DNA from: a virus | Reading direction: 5' to 3' (one strand) | Length of the DNA: 27,333 nucleotides | IMG/VR virus record: IMGVR_UViG_3300030104_001873 | Location: 1 to 27,333 of that record | In this document: positions 15,301 to 21,470 of the stretch, piece by piece | Numbering within the stretch: the first letter of the stretch is position 1 | How the letters are laid out: every line of letters starts with the position of its first letter | Translations under genes and position numbers: made by a program | The notes under the pieces: generated by a model | Told to the model about the DNA's origin: nothing | The model's database searches: none | The model's input: only the letters and a program-made list of their open reading frames with translations

Positions 15301-15989
15301 CCAGTACCTAACCCTTCAGTAACCATAGCTGTTTTTATAGCTGAATTATTAACAGCTTTTTCAAAAGCTTTCTGTCCGCCTTTTTTCATAGCATTATTTT
15401 TAAAGGCAAGTAATCCAGCATCTTTAAGGCCCTTGAACGCTCCCTTTGTAACCGCCTTGCCAATTAAACCGCCAGAAAATAAAGCTGCTACTTCTGCAGC
15501 ATTAAACATTCCTAACATAAATGAACCAGCCTCACCAAGCAATCCCGCATCATAATTTTCTACTTCATATTTTGGTTTACCATAAATAGCTTGATAAGCC
15601 ATACCAGCTATTGATTCATTGTAAGATTTTTCAAAAAAGTCAGCTGATATACCTAAAGAAGATATACCGTCTGGAAATGTTTGAGCTAAAGCTCCTGACA
15701 AGCTAAAATCTGTAGCTAAATCTGCGAGCATACCTTTTAATCCGTTAATTTTTTCAGGCTCTGCATTGAGATTAGCCAGATAACTAGAGTCTCCTTCTAC
15801 AGGCTTATTTGTATAACCAGCAGAATGTTCTTGAGGTAATGGGGTAAGAGGTTTGTAAGGTTTTAAATATTCACCAGTTTTTGAATTTAAATATTCACTA
15901 GCTAAATTATACAGCTCTTCTTCATCTTGTGTATTAGGAGCAATATTTGCTTTAAACCATTTTAAATAATCGTCTCTATTATTTATCAT
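9330..15989 (-). CDS. Giant internal virion / polyvalent ejection protein with recombinase and metallopeptidase domains
   Basis: 2219 aa, the last minus-strand gene. Residues 135-380 are Gly/Ala-rich and hydrophobic in repeated stretches (GEAGSFMLGMFNAAEVAALF, GTGIGLGTLG, SLIQNTIIVGAMAG), like membrane-active ejection proteins. Residues about 385-600 are charged and helical. Residues about 690-960 read as a tyrosine recombinase (R824, R927, Y955). H1043-E-N-A-H1047 plus E1085-x3-D1089 is zincin-like. The C-terminal third contains further helical regions and a hydrophobic segment at 1913-1938 (MVKMAAIAMGPFVAGQAMMA). Large polyvalent proteins of phages combine enzyme domains in one injected chain; this assignment is inferred from architecture and position after three other internal virion proteins. 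The start has no visible Shine-Dalgarno and follows the upstream stop by six bases. Confidence 0.82.
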   Translation of the reverse strand: MINNRDDYLKWFKANIAPNTQDEEELYNLASEYLNSKTGEYLKPYKPLTPLPQEHSAGYTNKPVEGDSSYLANLNAEPEKINGLKGMLADLATDFSLSGALAQTFPDGISSLGISADFFEKSYNESIAGMAYQAIYGKPKYEVENYDAGLLGEAGSFMLGMFNAAEVAALFSGGLIGKAVTKGAFKGLKDAGLLAFKNNAMKKGGQKAFEKAVNNSAIKTAMVTEGLGTGIGLGTLGASHSAVHSAAKQRKETGNVDISKTLLDGAKGFGESFLLGVPAGAVAKGYLGSQYALKKLAAKNNKATLDLTSRVLQGFPAQVGVEALAFSAMPTFYKGLGKLAGVEVYEDVPGIFEEGFGRSLIQNTIIVGAMAGTVKISNKLRGIDETANIANQVMEIHKREAAKLVKSAENVEKTMTEAGFSIDPELVKETVKIKQSDYATAEGSAKFLKEQKKVNDVLKKVAKGEKLTQTEIDAAQQHLLSVKLVEQGHLKMMLDDDALFRQVLDEISLSKGNKKITDAEFKVYKESLKSEHKVYEDAFNVTNEQLTGLRNELTKADPGYTPKTLTRESKLVDDKGRPRPAEERIVKSQAEEMAAKKEGFVEEGVTKPVQTKQAPVTEQIRKVFGEEIEKRGIGYDKKSESFRVKELIKDPANQSFAIKKEKQMPNVKVDSVTGSKADIEAVIGFGIETKRGKSYSTQAAKYVDYLHKAKNKKLSDSSVQDINDYLIDVVMASPTKNKLGPSDVAPLSKFYEYVHKKFHPDGLSVKNLISYSEVNIAAEKRLTGPEFADTKLLNKVDESINKVVNKQKKPEAQLLAKLIKYGIRPQELNKMTIKNIREHPKEGWHIDFGVAKGVPVIAKKAKGQTKPNAIPIPEALAKEILNFAGNKKTPIFNKDFKIDKMAAKKKIAMEVFGKDYIDYNLNRNLLRTKAGEVKILDQDISAYLRQDKTRIKTIYKNDPISQLLKENKIIQEKLGIRKKGQLQEIVEGPPESAKTLSPWLDNQIKKNPGIKLKKIDDANYAGRFYEGVIDITMGKSNKFTFFHENAHRLESMIKTTGNTRLNKVWNQAKKIFAQDVKKSNKSFSEFIADEIALYGLKRQQPATLKQKMGAWLNRLYSNVKSVFFGKENLNKNDIRNILGDKVYKGFAFNANARATSIAQYKYENTAEYAKGVKKEFNDALNNNNLKLTKKEKAELVEYLAEKSGMENPKDFILGDANTTDLNLELFRKVLGSMPFKDMKRTAQLSEKFKLISKIEKYAKNIPEEQTKNIMKALNFKKETLFGASRRELKSYLSAVGELNMPAKDRYQGLVSSGNMGEMNKIMDSLDGMLGDAYKFALPTNSILRKLGGKAEKIASKLEDHASIELGHTGEFVVFEVAMEKLFGKGKFAKAGDKLYLSDTERYIERLQNDLLTKSEKAFVKKAFAFDYVIKKDGKFIKNPKYKKRLDGVNMSTNEGKLIAGWNNYTEYVYKSFKKAIKANLSEVEYAEFVKENKINWIKDNIYVSRVATPEFIRILRHSQDKLIDEQSIPVARRLAKEKYNTNKPTDEQVLSMKEDARAHVDANLVDLFGFSDTKMHSKYLKSRHEKLPEFIEFEGKKVKVYETSYENTAKKYALGMSKFMATAEVLPEYVNFKGYGVPDIKSFIGKVKRENPKWGDFILKQVDKQAGVTRMFEPSGGAVSGAFSTLSTFLAKTQLSFPTAGGKNLILGQIALTQAFRMRDYFKAMAMTMSSEFRREVRGLGATEIGLRNIIETRNLKFLDKIFWFGGMKPSENFNRYMSVAMSKIEQQRLVKILQFGGSKKQEANANRKLKEFYSLTDEQRALLKKYGLNGTDNIKFKSSYERAKVDRQLQNIYEKMNNMAHIKTQGAALSLFTPEWMDKPMTKSFLLFQRMAYASTVNTINNFSLARRNGNMVKMAAIAMGPFVAGQAMMAIYDMVFDEKPPKENSDTFTWMKHTLMRGEALGVLSNFLRLYEGEGVRYTIQPAVFNYAQLMYESFVPLARGQKTWNQSLQEASKGSVALYRQTLKLIEGRDNKEFVKMKRMRRLYYDFEDEMFPDKQYDATGNKYMTRRSKYYKDFNTLFYKGTPEEFTRHTIVMTYAIATDLIKENINADGTSAQYGKDPKGFSEALKQAAIVVQGKLEAVNPNPSKFMKNEPKRFKMWQNWLNKDKERSKEYFYDLRVLDSYYKERKNDFDRLAPKMFSDQEVINMIKKEMKSLK
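12690..12947 (-). other. Zincin-like metallopeptidase motif inside the giant protein (residues 1015-1100)
   Basis: FFHENAHRLES places an HExxH helix at His1043-Glu1044-x2-His1047. Thirty-eight residues after the second His, SEFIADEIALYG gives Glu1085-x3-Asp1089, the gluzincin-type third ligand with following Asp. Before it, YEGVIDITMGKSNKFT looks like the edge strand that precedes the active-site helix. A zinc-dependent peptidase is therefore plausible; phage polyvalent proteins are known to carry zincin domains. Confidence 0.7.
13110..13922 (-). other. Tyrosine-recombinase-like module inside the giant protein (residues 690-960)
   Basis: Residues 690-775 follow the core-binding domain pattern (YSTQAAKYVDYLHK, then DINDYLIDVV, then LSKFYEYVHK). 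The catalytic part has box I at YGIRPQELNKMTIKNI (Arg824), a Lys-bearing hairpin (AKKAKGQTKPNAIPIP, candidates K859-K862), box II at NLLRTKAGEV (Arg927, with Asn924 where His is usual), and LRQDKTRIKTIY ending in Tyr955. The last 12 positions match LGHxxxxTTxxY in spacing, with Gln946 replacing the second His. R-to-R distance is 103 (99 in XerD) and R-to-Y is 28 (32 in XerD). Two Arg, Lys and Tyr are kept; both His are replaced. Confidence 0.72.
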
Positions 15990-15995
15990 AATTAA

Positions 15996-17699
15996 TTATT
16001 TATTAGCAAAATAATTTTGCACTAATTCAGCATTTGATTTGCCTGTTTTTATTTGTTCTACGTTCATATCGCTAGCTATAGTGTTAAACCAAACATTTAT
16101 ATCTGTTGTATCAAGTAAATTTTCTTTTTTAGCAAGACTGTCTTGTAAATTTTTTATCTGTAAAGATAATTTATTTTTTTGAATTTGTAAAGATTTTTTG
16201 TTAAAAGAAGTCATTTGATTCATTTCTCTTGTTCTATCTTTTATATTTTTTTTAGTAATAGCAATTTCATTTTTTAACTTGTCTTGCCATTTTTTAAACT
16301 GTGGTTTTGCTTGCTTTAGTTGACTTTCATTTAAATTTGTATCTATTGTTTCGCCACCTGCTGGGGCAGTAACTTTGTTGTAAAAAGTATCAAAATCATT
16401 ATTGTATTCATTTTTTTGTTCTGCTGTGTAAGTATTCCACTCCTTACGTATTCTTTGCTTTTCTTCAGATTCTTCAGTTGTTTCTACGTTTAATGGCTCT
16501 ACACCTTGATTAGCTAAAGAATCCTCTGTTGTTTTTGATATTTGATTACCATCATCTAAGTTTTCATTATTATTATTTCCATCTTTATTAGCATTTTCAA
16601 ACATACTAACATCAATTGGTTCAAAATATCTAAAGCCCCAACCTTTTGCTTCTTTACTTACTATAAGTCTTTCGCCCTCTAGTGCAGTTTTTTGTTGATT
16701 TAAATTTTTAATTAATTCTTCTGGACTTAAATTTATATTAGTCATATACTGTGTAGCTTGCTCATAAGCTTCGTCTATATCTGTACTTATAGGCACATCA
16801 GGGTATAACTGTCCAAAACTACTTACAAAAGTTTGTTTATTTTCATTATTAAGAACTAGTTCAGTATAATTATTTTTATTTTTTAAAGCATCTGTATTTA
16901 TTTGATTTATTGTACTGTTTATGCTTTTTATTTTAACATCATAATCTTTTTTAAATGATTGAAACTCTTTATCTCTTTGATTTTTTCTTTGGTTATAAGA
17001 ATCTCTATCTCCAGTCATAACAAATATAGCCTCTTCAGGTAATAACTCATTGTCGTAAACTGAAGCTTGTATAAAAACATTTTTAGAACTTGAGTAATTA
17101 TCTACATCTACAATAAATTCTGAAGCAGACATTTGTTTGCCACCAAAGCCTGTAAATTTCATATTTTTATTATTAGACCCTTCTGTAAGTAATTTAAATC
17201 TTTTAATTTTAGCTAAATTATTCATTGTTTCTTCAAAAGCTGAATCTAATTCATTAGTCTGGTTGTAATAATTAACTATCTCTTCTTTATTTAATTGTGT
17301 AAATGTTTTTCCATCTATAAGAGGTTGAGTTACAAATGTAGCAATTTCATTTCCAAGGCTTTGTATTTCATTTATTTGAGATAATCTAGAGTTTCCTGAA
17401 CTTTTTGCAGCCTGATAAAATGATTGAGTTGAAGCGCTAAGATTAGAAGTGTCAATATTCTCCATAAGACTTAAAGCATGATTAATTTCAGCTCCACTAG
17501 AAGCTTTATTTATTAATTCGTTTGCTAAAGAGCCGACACCTAAAGCGTCTTGTTCTCGTTTTACTTGACGTCTCTCTTGAGCTTGTTGAAAAGCCCCACC
17601 TACCTTTAAAGCTAAATCAACAGTTTGAACTAGCCTATCCATTGGGTCTTTACCTAAATTTAAATCTACATTTGCTCCTGCGGGTAATATTTTAGCCAT
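15996..17699 (-). CDS. Internal virion protein, coiled-coil rich, 567 aa
   Basis: ATG at 17699 follows TAGGAAATTAT. The N-terminus (MAKILPAGANVDLNLGKDPM, then VDLALKVGGAFQQAQERRQV) and the helix-rich middle are typical of phage internal virion proteins that line up behind the portal. Residues about 455-530 form a long coiled coil (KKWQDKLKNEIAITKKNIKD through KLSLQIKNLQDSLAKKENLL). The region 370-420 is Asn/Glu-rich and probably disordered. No enzyme motif is seen. It lies six bases upstream of the giant protein, and the two probably function in the same ejection complex (inference). Confidence 0.75.
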   Translation of the reverse strand: MAKILPAGANVDLNLGKDPMDRLVQTVDLALKVGGAFQQAQERRQVKREQDALGVGSLANELINKASSGAEINHALSLMENIDTSNLSASTQSFYQAAKSSGNSRLSQINEIQSLGNEIATFVTQPLIDGKTFTQLNKEEIVNYYNQTNELDSAFEETMNNLAKIKRFKLLTEGSNNKNMKFTGFGGKQMSASEFIVDVDNYSSSKNVFIQASVYDNELLPEEAIFVMTGDRDSYNQRKNQRDKEFQSFKKDYDVKIKSINSTINQINTDALKNKNNYTELVLNNENKQTFVSSFGQLYPDVPISTDIDEAYEQATQYMTNINLSPEELIKNLNQQKTALEGERLIVSKEAKGWGFRYFEPIDVSMFENANKDGNNNNENLDDGNQISKTTEDSLANQGVEPLNVETTEESEEKQRIRKEWNTYTAEQKNEYNNDFDTFYNKVTAPAGGETIDTNLNESQLKQAKPQFKKWQDKLKNEIAITKKNIKDRTREMNQMTSFNKKSLQIQKNKLSLQIKNLQDSLAKKENLLDTTDINVWFNTIASDMNVEQIKTGKSNAELVQNYFANK

Positions 17700-17707
17700 A
17701 TAATTTC

Positions 17708-18385
17708 CTACATATTCATTGGTTCTATAATTGAACCATAGTCTTCTAGTTCAGAATATAGTTGCTGTAATGCATTTGCTCTTTGTTTATTAACATCTTC
17801 CATAATGGCTTGCGAACCTTCTACAAATTGTTGCTCTGCTAAATCTTCTGCTACATTTCTACTGCCATAACCTGCAAAACCACCACCTATTTGTGAAACT
17901 TTTGCTCTTTGCCTAGCTAAAGCGTCTGCTAGTGTGCCTCTTTTCATAGCGGTTTCTTTAGCATAACTTCCAGGGTCTAACGCTCTAAGAGTTGATAACT
18001 CTGCTGGTTTAGCCATTGCAGGGTCAAAGTCATAAAGACCAGCTCTTTCAAACCCTTCTGCTAATGATTGTCCTCCAAATATATTAATAGGTTGATTTGA
18101 TGTAAACATAAAAGCTGGACTATCTGGGTTTAAATAAGGGCTATCGGCAGGTATATTAGAAAACCCCATGTTATTAGCTACCCATTCTTCTAAAGCATTG
18201 TCGTACTCTAAGCCAATCATTTCCATAAAATCAGCAGTTGGCCCATAACCTTGAGCCACTAAATCTTTATAAACATTATAAGCTCCACCATCAGGAAAAT
18301 CTTCTTCTGATATAAGTTTAGGTCTAAATGTAGTTTGCACATCTGACATAAATGATTTTGGTAATAAATAATCTAATACGCTCAT
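17708..18385 (-). CDS. Internal virion protein-like, 225 aa
   Basis: ATG 18385 is preceded by AAGGATTTAT. The acidic N-terminal half (MSVLDYLLPKSFMSDV, FPDGGAYNVYKDLVAQGYGP) is followed by a Gly-rich turn and helices (LARQRAKVSQIGGGFAGYGS, then EQQFVEGSQAIMEDVNKQRA). The basic helix, GGGFAGYGSR turn and long helix recall a segment common in small internal proteins of podoviruses that act between portal and core. No catalytic motif is visible. It is packed between internal virion genes with eight-base gaps. Confidence 0.65.
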   Translation of the reverse strand: MSVLDYLLPKSFMSDVQTTFRPKLISEEDFPDGGAYNVYKDLVAQGYGPTADFMEMIGLEYDNALEEWVANNMGFSNIPADSPYLNPDSPAFMFTSNQPINIFGGQSLAEGFERAGLYDFDPAMAKPAELSTLRALDPGSYAKETAMKRGTLADALARQRAKVSQIGGGFAGYGSRNVAEDLAEQQFVEGSQAIMEDVNKQRANALQQLYSELEDYGSIIEPMNM

Positions 18386-18393
18386 ATAAATCC

Positions 18394-19209
18394 TTAATAT
18401 ACTTTAGGAGCTTGCGCTCTTGTCATAACTGGTTCTTGAGTTGAACCTAATAAATAGTCTTGTAATAAATTTTGCAATATTGGAGCATACATTCCTGGTG
18501 TAGATAATGCTGTAGCCATTTTACCACCCTCAACTAACGGTGTTGTTAAAGTTTTTAAGTCTAATCCTGGTGTGTATGGTAATACAGTTGACTCTAAAGC
18601 AGATACTGCTTTTCCTAATCTAGTTGGGCTGGTTACATTTTTCATAACTTGCTGTTCAATACTTGATAAACCGCCTTGGTCCATAATAGTTTCTCCTGCT
18701 CCCGCACCAACCATTTTACTAGTAGTTTTTGTAAGAGGTAAAGTTTTCGCAGCAGATACAGCAGTTGGTATCATAGATACTAAGTTAGTTATTAAATCAG
18801 CTTGCTTTCTACCTTGCAAGTTTCGTTTTAATTCAGCCTGACCTTGCATCATACCACCTGTAAGATAGTCTTCTAAAAATGTTCCTTTAAATCTTGCGGG
18901 TATATTAACATCTTTACCTGCTTTTTTAATCATTTTTTTTAAATCTTTTTGAGAAGTAACAGTATCTAATCCTTGAGCAATTAAACCAGCTACAGGGTTA
19001 ATCATACCAATTCCTGTTTTAACTAAACCGCCAAGTTTGCCGCCAAATAAACCAGTTCTTTTTGACGCTTCTTTTTGCATTCTTTCTAATTCTTTTTCAA
19101 GTAAATCAGTAGCTTCTTTAGCTCTTGCATCTAAATAATCTTGTTGCGCTCTTTTTTGAGCCAATCCTACTTTTGATGCTAAATTTTCTAATGCAAATGG
19201 TTGTGCCAT
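18394..19209 (-). CDS. Internal virion protein-like, Gly/Ala hydrophobic, 271 aa
   Basis: ATG 19209 has AAGGAGAAT upstream. Residues 10-50 are a charged coiled coil (AQKRAQQDYLDARAKEATDL, then EKELERMQKEASKR). Residues 53-85 (GLFGGKLGGLVKTGIGMINP and on) are glycine-rich and hydrophobic, as in membrane-active or core proteins. Further hydrophobic stretches (LITNLVSMIPTAVSAAKTLP) follow. It is the first gene of the internal-protein group after the only long noncoding gap of the virion block. Function inferred from position and composition only. Confidence 0.65.
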   Translation of the reverse strand: MAQPFALENLASKVGLAQKRAQQDYLDARAKEATDLLEKELERMQKEASKRTGLFGGKLGGLVKTGIGMINPVAGLIAQGLDTVTSQKDLKKMIKKAGKDVNIPARFKGTFLEDYLTGGMMQGQAELKRNLQGRKQADLITNLVSMIPTAVSAAKTLPLTKTTSKMVGAGAGETIMDQGGLSSIEQQVMKNVTSPTRLGKAVSALESTVLPYTPGLDLKTLTTPLVEGGKMATALSTPGMYAPILQNLLQDYLLGSTQEPVMTRAQAPKVY

Positions 19210-19293
19210 TATTCTCCTTACAGTTCTGTGTGTAATTTATAAAAATATATTAAATATTCATAATAAATATTTTTTAATAATCCTAATGTTTTA
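19210..19293 (-). promoter_or_regulatory. AT-rich intergenic gap with small inverted repeat
   Basis: This 84-base gap is the only sizeable noncoding stretch in the minus-strand block, between the tail-fibre gene and the internal-protein genes. It contains AAATATT (19252-19258) and AATATTT (19266-19272), a perfect seven-base inverted repeat with a seven-base loop, in DNA that is almost all A and T. It may hold a promoter for the internal-protein genes or a weak terminator after the fibre gene; no convincing -35/-10 pair can be fixed. Confidence 0.4.
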
Positions 19294-20517
19294 TTATCCA
19301 GCATCAGCTGCTCCTGTTGGGTTGCTCAGTGAAAACCAAGAAGTACCGTTACAATACAATGTATAGCCACCATAACCTACAACTCTTTCGTCAGAGCCTG
19401 ATGTTAAAAAAATCTTTTGATGTGTTCCTACTGCAGGACTTTCATTGTGTTCTAATTGTATAAAGTTTGTAGTATCTGTTTTAACTATATATAAAATCTG
19501 TCCTGCTACACCACCACTAAACCCTCCTATTACAACATTATTACTTGAAGTATCTACTTCTAATACTGTAGTATCTGATACATCAATACCATCTGTAGGC
19601 CCTGCTGTATTAAATGTAGTATGTTTATATTTAGCTATACCATCAACATCAAGAGTCGTGGCAGAAAAACTTCCAGGCACAGAAACGCTTGATGAGGATG
19701 CTGTAGCATGCGGAACTATAGTTAAAAAAGACGCTGGTGTTCCTGCTGAAGCTATATCATTACCAATTGTTAATCTTTGATTTGTGTTAGCTGTAATTGT
19801 CCAATCATCTCCAGCGTCATCACTATTATCTGACTGTAAAAGTATTTTTGCTGAACTGTCATTTGGAGCTTTTAATGTTAAATCTCCTGTATTGCTTATA
19901 GTTATTTCAGGGTCAGCTAAAGATGAGCCGCTTGATATATAAAGTTTACTTGTATCGTTTGCTATCATTCCTAAATTCCACCTAGGATTTAAAGCATTAT
20001 GTATTTGAAAAGCAATATCGCCAACGCCTGTACCAGTACCACTTATTGCTAGTTTTGCATCATTTGTTGTAGATAAGAATCTAGAAAGTGTAGCAGACCC
20101 AACTAACAAAGGCATCCCTTCTGTTAAAGTCCCGCCTGAATCTACTGTGCCAGTTTTAGCTATATCTACTGGTGCATTAGCACCATCTGTAGAACTCCTA
20201 AATGATACAGCTCCTTTTTTGTTTTGAACAGCAACAGCACTTGTGCCACCAGGTTCTCTAAGTAATATTTTATCTACAACAGGAGTATTATTTGTTTTAG
20301 TAGAAAGTCTTTTAACTTCGTCTTCTAATTTTCTAACAGTAGAAGCTATCTGTCTTAAATTTATACCAAGGTCTACACTATGCCATTTATTAGATTCTTT
20401 TACGTATAACTTTAGCCCTTTTCTAGATGAGCGTATTGTTATGTCTCCATTTTGGCCTTCAAGACGTTGTGGAGTACCTTTACCTAAAGTTATTCCTCTT
20501 GATTGTCTAATAGCCAT
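19294..20517 (-). CDS. Tail-fibre-like protein, 407 aa
   Basis: Residues 22-50 (GQNGDITIRSSRKGLKLYVK, then KWHSVDLG) match the short capsid/tail-proximal module seen at the start of many small phage fibre proteins. A short coiled coil follows (residues 53-74, LRQIASTVRKLEDEVKRLS), then a long Ser/Thr/Gly/Asp-rich beta region with repeats of the type GDLTLKAPNDS, and a beta-rich tip (QILYIVKTDTTNFIQLEHNE, then YTLYCNGTSWFSLSNP). This order of coiled coil, beta shaft and beta tip is that of a host-recognition fibre. It overlaps the upstream gene as TAATG. Confidence 0.78.
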   Translation of the reverse strand: MAIRQSRGITLGKGTPQRLEGQNGDITIRSSRKGLKLYVKESNKWHSVDLGINLRQIASTVRKLEDEVKRLSTKTNNTPVVDKILLREPGGTSAVAVQNKKGAVSFRSSTDGANAPVDIAKTGTVDSGGTLTEGMPLLVGSATLSRFLSTTNDAKLAISGTGTGVGDIAFQIHNALNPRWNLGMIANDTSKLYISSGSSLADPEITISNTGDLTLKAPNDSSAKILLQSDNSDDAGDDWTITANTNQRLTIGNDIASAGTPASFLTIVPHATASSSSVSVPGSFSATTLDVDGIAKYKHTTFNTAGPTDGIDVSDTTVLEVDTSSNNVVIGGFSGGVAGQILYIVKTDTTNFIQLEHNESPAVGTHQKIFLTSGSDERVVGYGGYTLYCNGTSWFSLSNPTGAADAG

Positions 20518-21470
20518 TACTTAATACTTTTTTCTCTGTATACTATACTTATATCGTTTATTTGAAATGATGAATGTATGTACCCTAAATCATATGCAGT
20601 TGATAATCCTACTCCAAAAGTTAATGCTGAAGACAAGGTAGCAACTTTACTATCTTTATCATAAGCAGTAATTTTTCTTATTTGCCCTTGACCATTTCCG
20701 CTGTAAAAAAATATAGGCATACCATTATAATAATTGACAGTGTTAGAAGCATCCGATGCTAAAGTAATTGTAGAGCTTCCAGATGCACTGCCTGCAGTTA
20801 ATTTTGAAACTTGACCTGCATTAGCATGACTAAACTGTAATGCTATTGAAAATACATTATTAATACTAGACGTTGGCTTTAGCCCTACTGTTATCCATTC
20901 ATTTGTACTTGTTCCAGCATTGTATGCATCAAAACCTTTTGCGTTACTGTAATATGTAGTATCTTGAAATGTTCCTGTAAAATTATTAGAACCATTAGTT
21001 GCATAATTTACTTTAATACCTGATACATAACTTTGACACTTAAATGTTACATATATTTTATAAATCTTTTTTCTTCTACTAGGACCAGAGTAAGTGTTTG
21101 TTGTAGAAGATGTTCTTGTTAAATCAAAATCTTTTGTTCTTAGTTTAAATTTTTCTGCAGCCTTTGTATGATTCCATACATCTCTAGCAGAATCATCCCA
21201 TACAGATATATTTCCTAAATTTAATGCTTGGTCTGTTTGAGATAACATTATAAGACCACCATTTTTAGATACAATCATATTACTTCTAAATATATTAGCA
21301 GGTTCTACAGGTATATTAGCATCATCTCCAGTGCTTTGTAACACAAGAGGTTGTCCAGGAATAGTAGAAGCAGCATCAGAACCTGTATGAGGAATTGTAA
21401 ATGCATCTGTTATAGGAACATTTAATCTTATTGAATTAAATGGTTTGCTTGACTCATCATTATTAGCCAT
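20517..21470 (-). CDS. Beta-rich virion protein, 317 aa
   Basis: Starts at ATG 21470 in a TAATG overlap with the nozzle-like gene and ends in a TAATG overlap with the fibre gene. The composition is Ser/Thr/Asn/Gly-rich with many short beta segments (KIYKIYVTFKCQSYVSGIKV, EWITVGLKPTSSINNVFSIA, GSSTITLASDASNTVNYYNG), consistent with a tail-associated beta-sandwich protein. The first 100 residues may be an attachment region. No enzymatic motif is seen. Its place between the nozzle-like and fibre-like genes suggests a tail accessory or adhesin component. Confidence 0.65.
   Translation of the reverse strand: MANNDESSKPFNSIRLNVPITDAFTIPHTGSDAASTIPGQPLVLQSTGDDANIPVEPANIFRSNMIVSKNGGLIMLSQTDQALNLGNISVWDDSARDVWNHTKAAEKFKLRTKDFDLTRTSSTTNTYSGPSRRKKIYKIYVTFKCQSYVSGIKVNYATNGSNNFTGTFQDTTYYSNAKGFDAYNAGTSTNEWITVGLKPTSSINNVFSIALQFSHANAGQVSKLTAGSASGSSTITLASDASNTVNYYNGMPIFFYSGNGQGQIRKITAYDKDSKVATLSSALTFGVGLSTAYDLGYIHSSFQINDISIVYREKSIK

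Noticed and set aside
19210-19293. A confident terminator after the tail-fibre gene
   Set aside because: The only inverted repeat is seven A/T pairs with a seven-base loop, too weak for a standard terminator.
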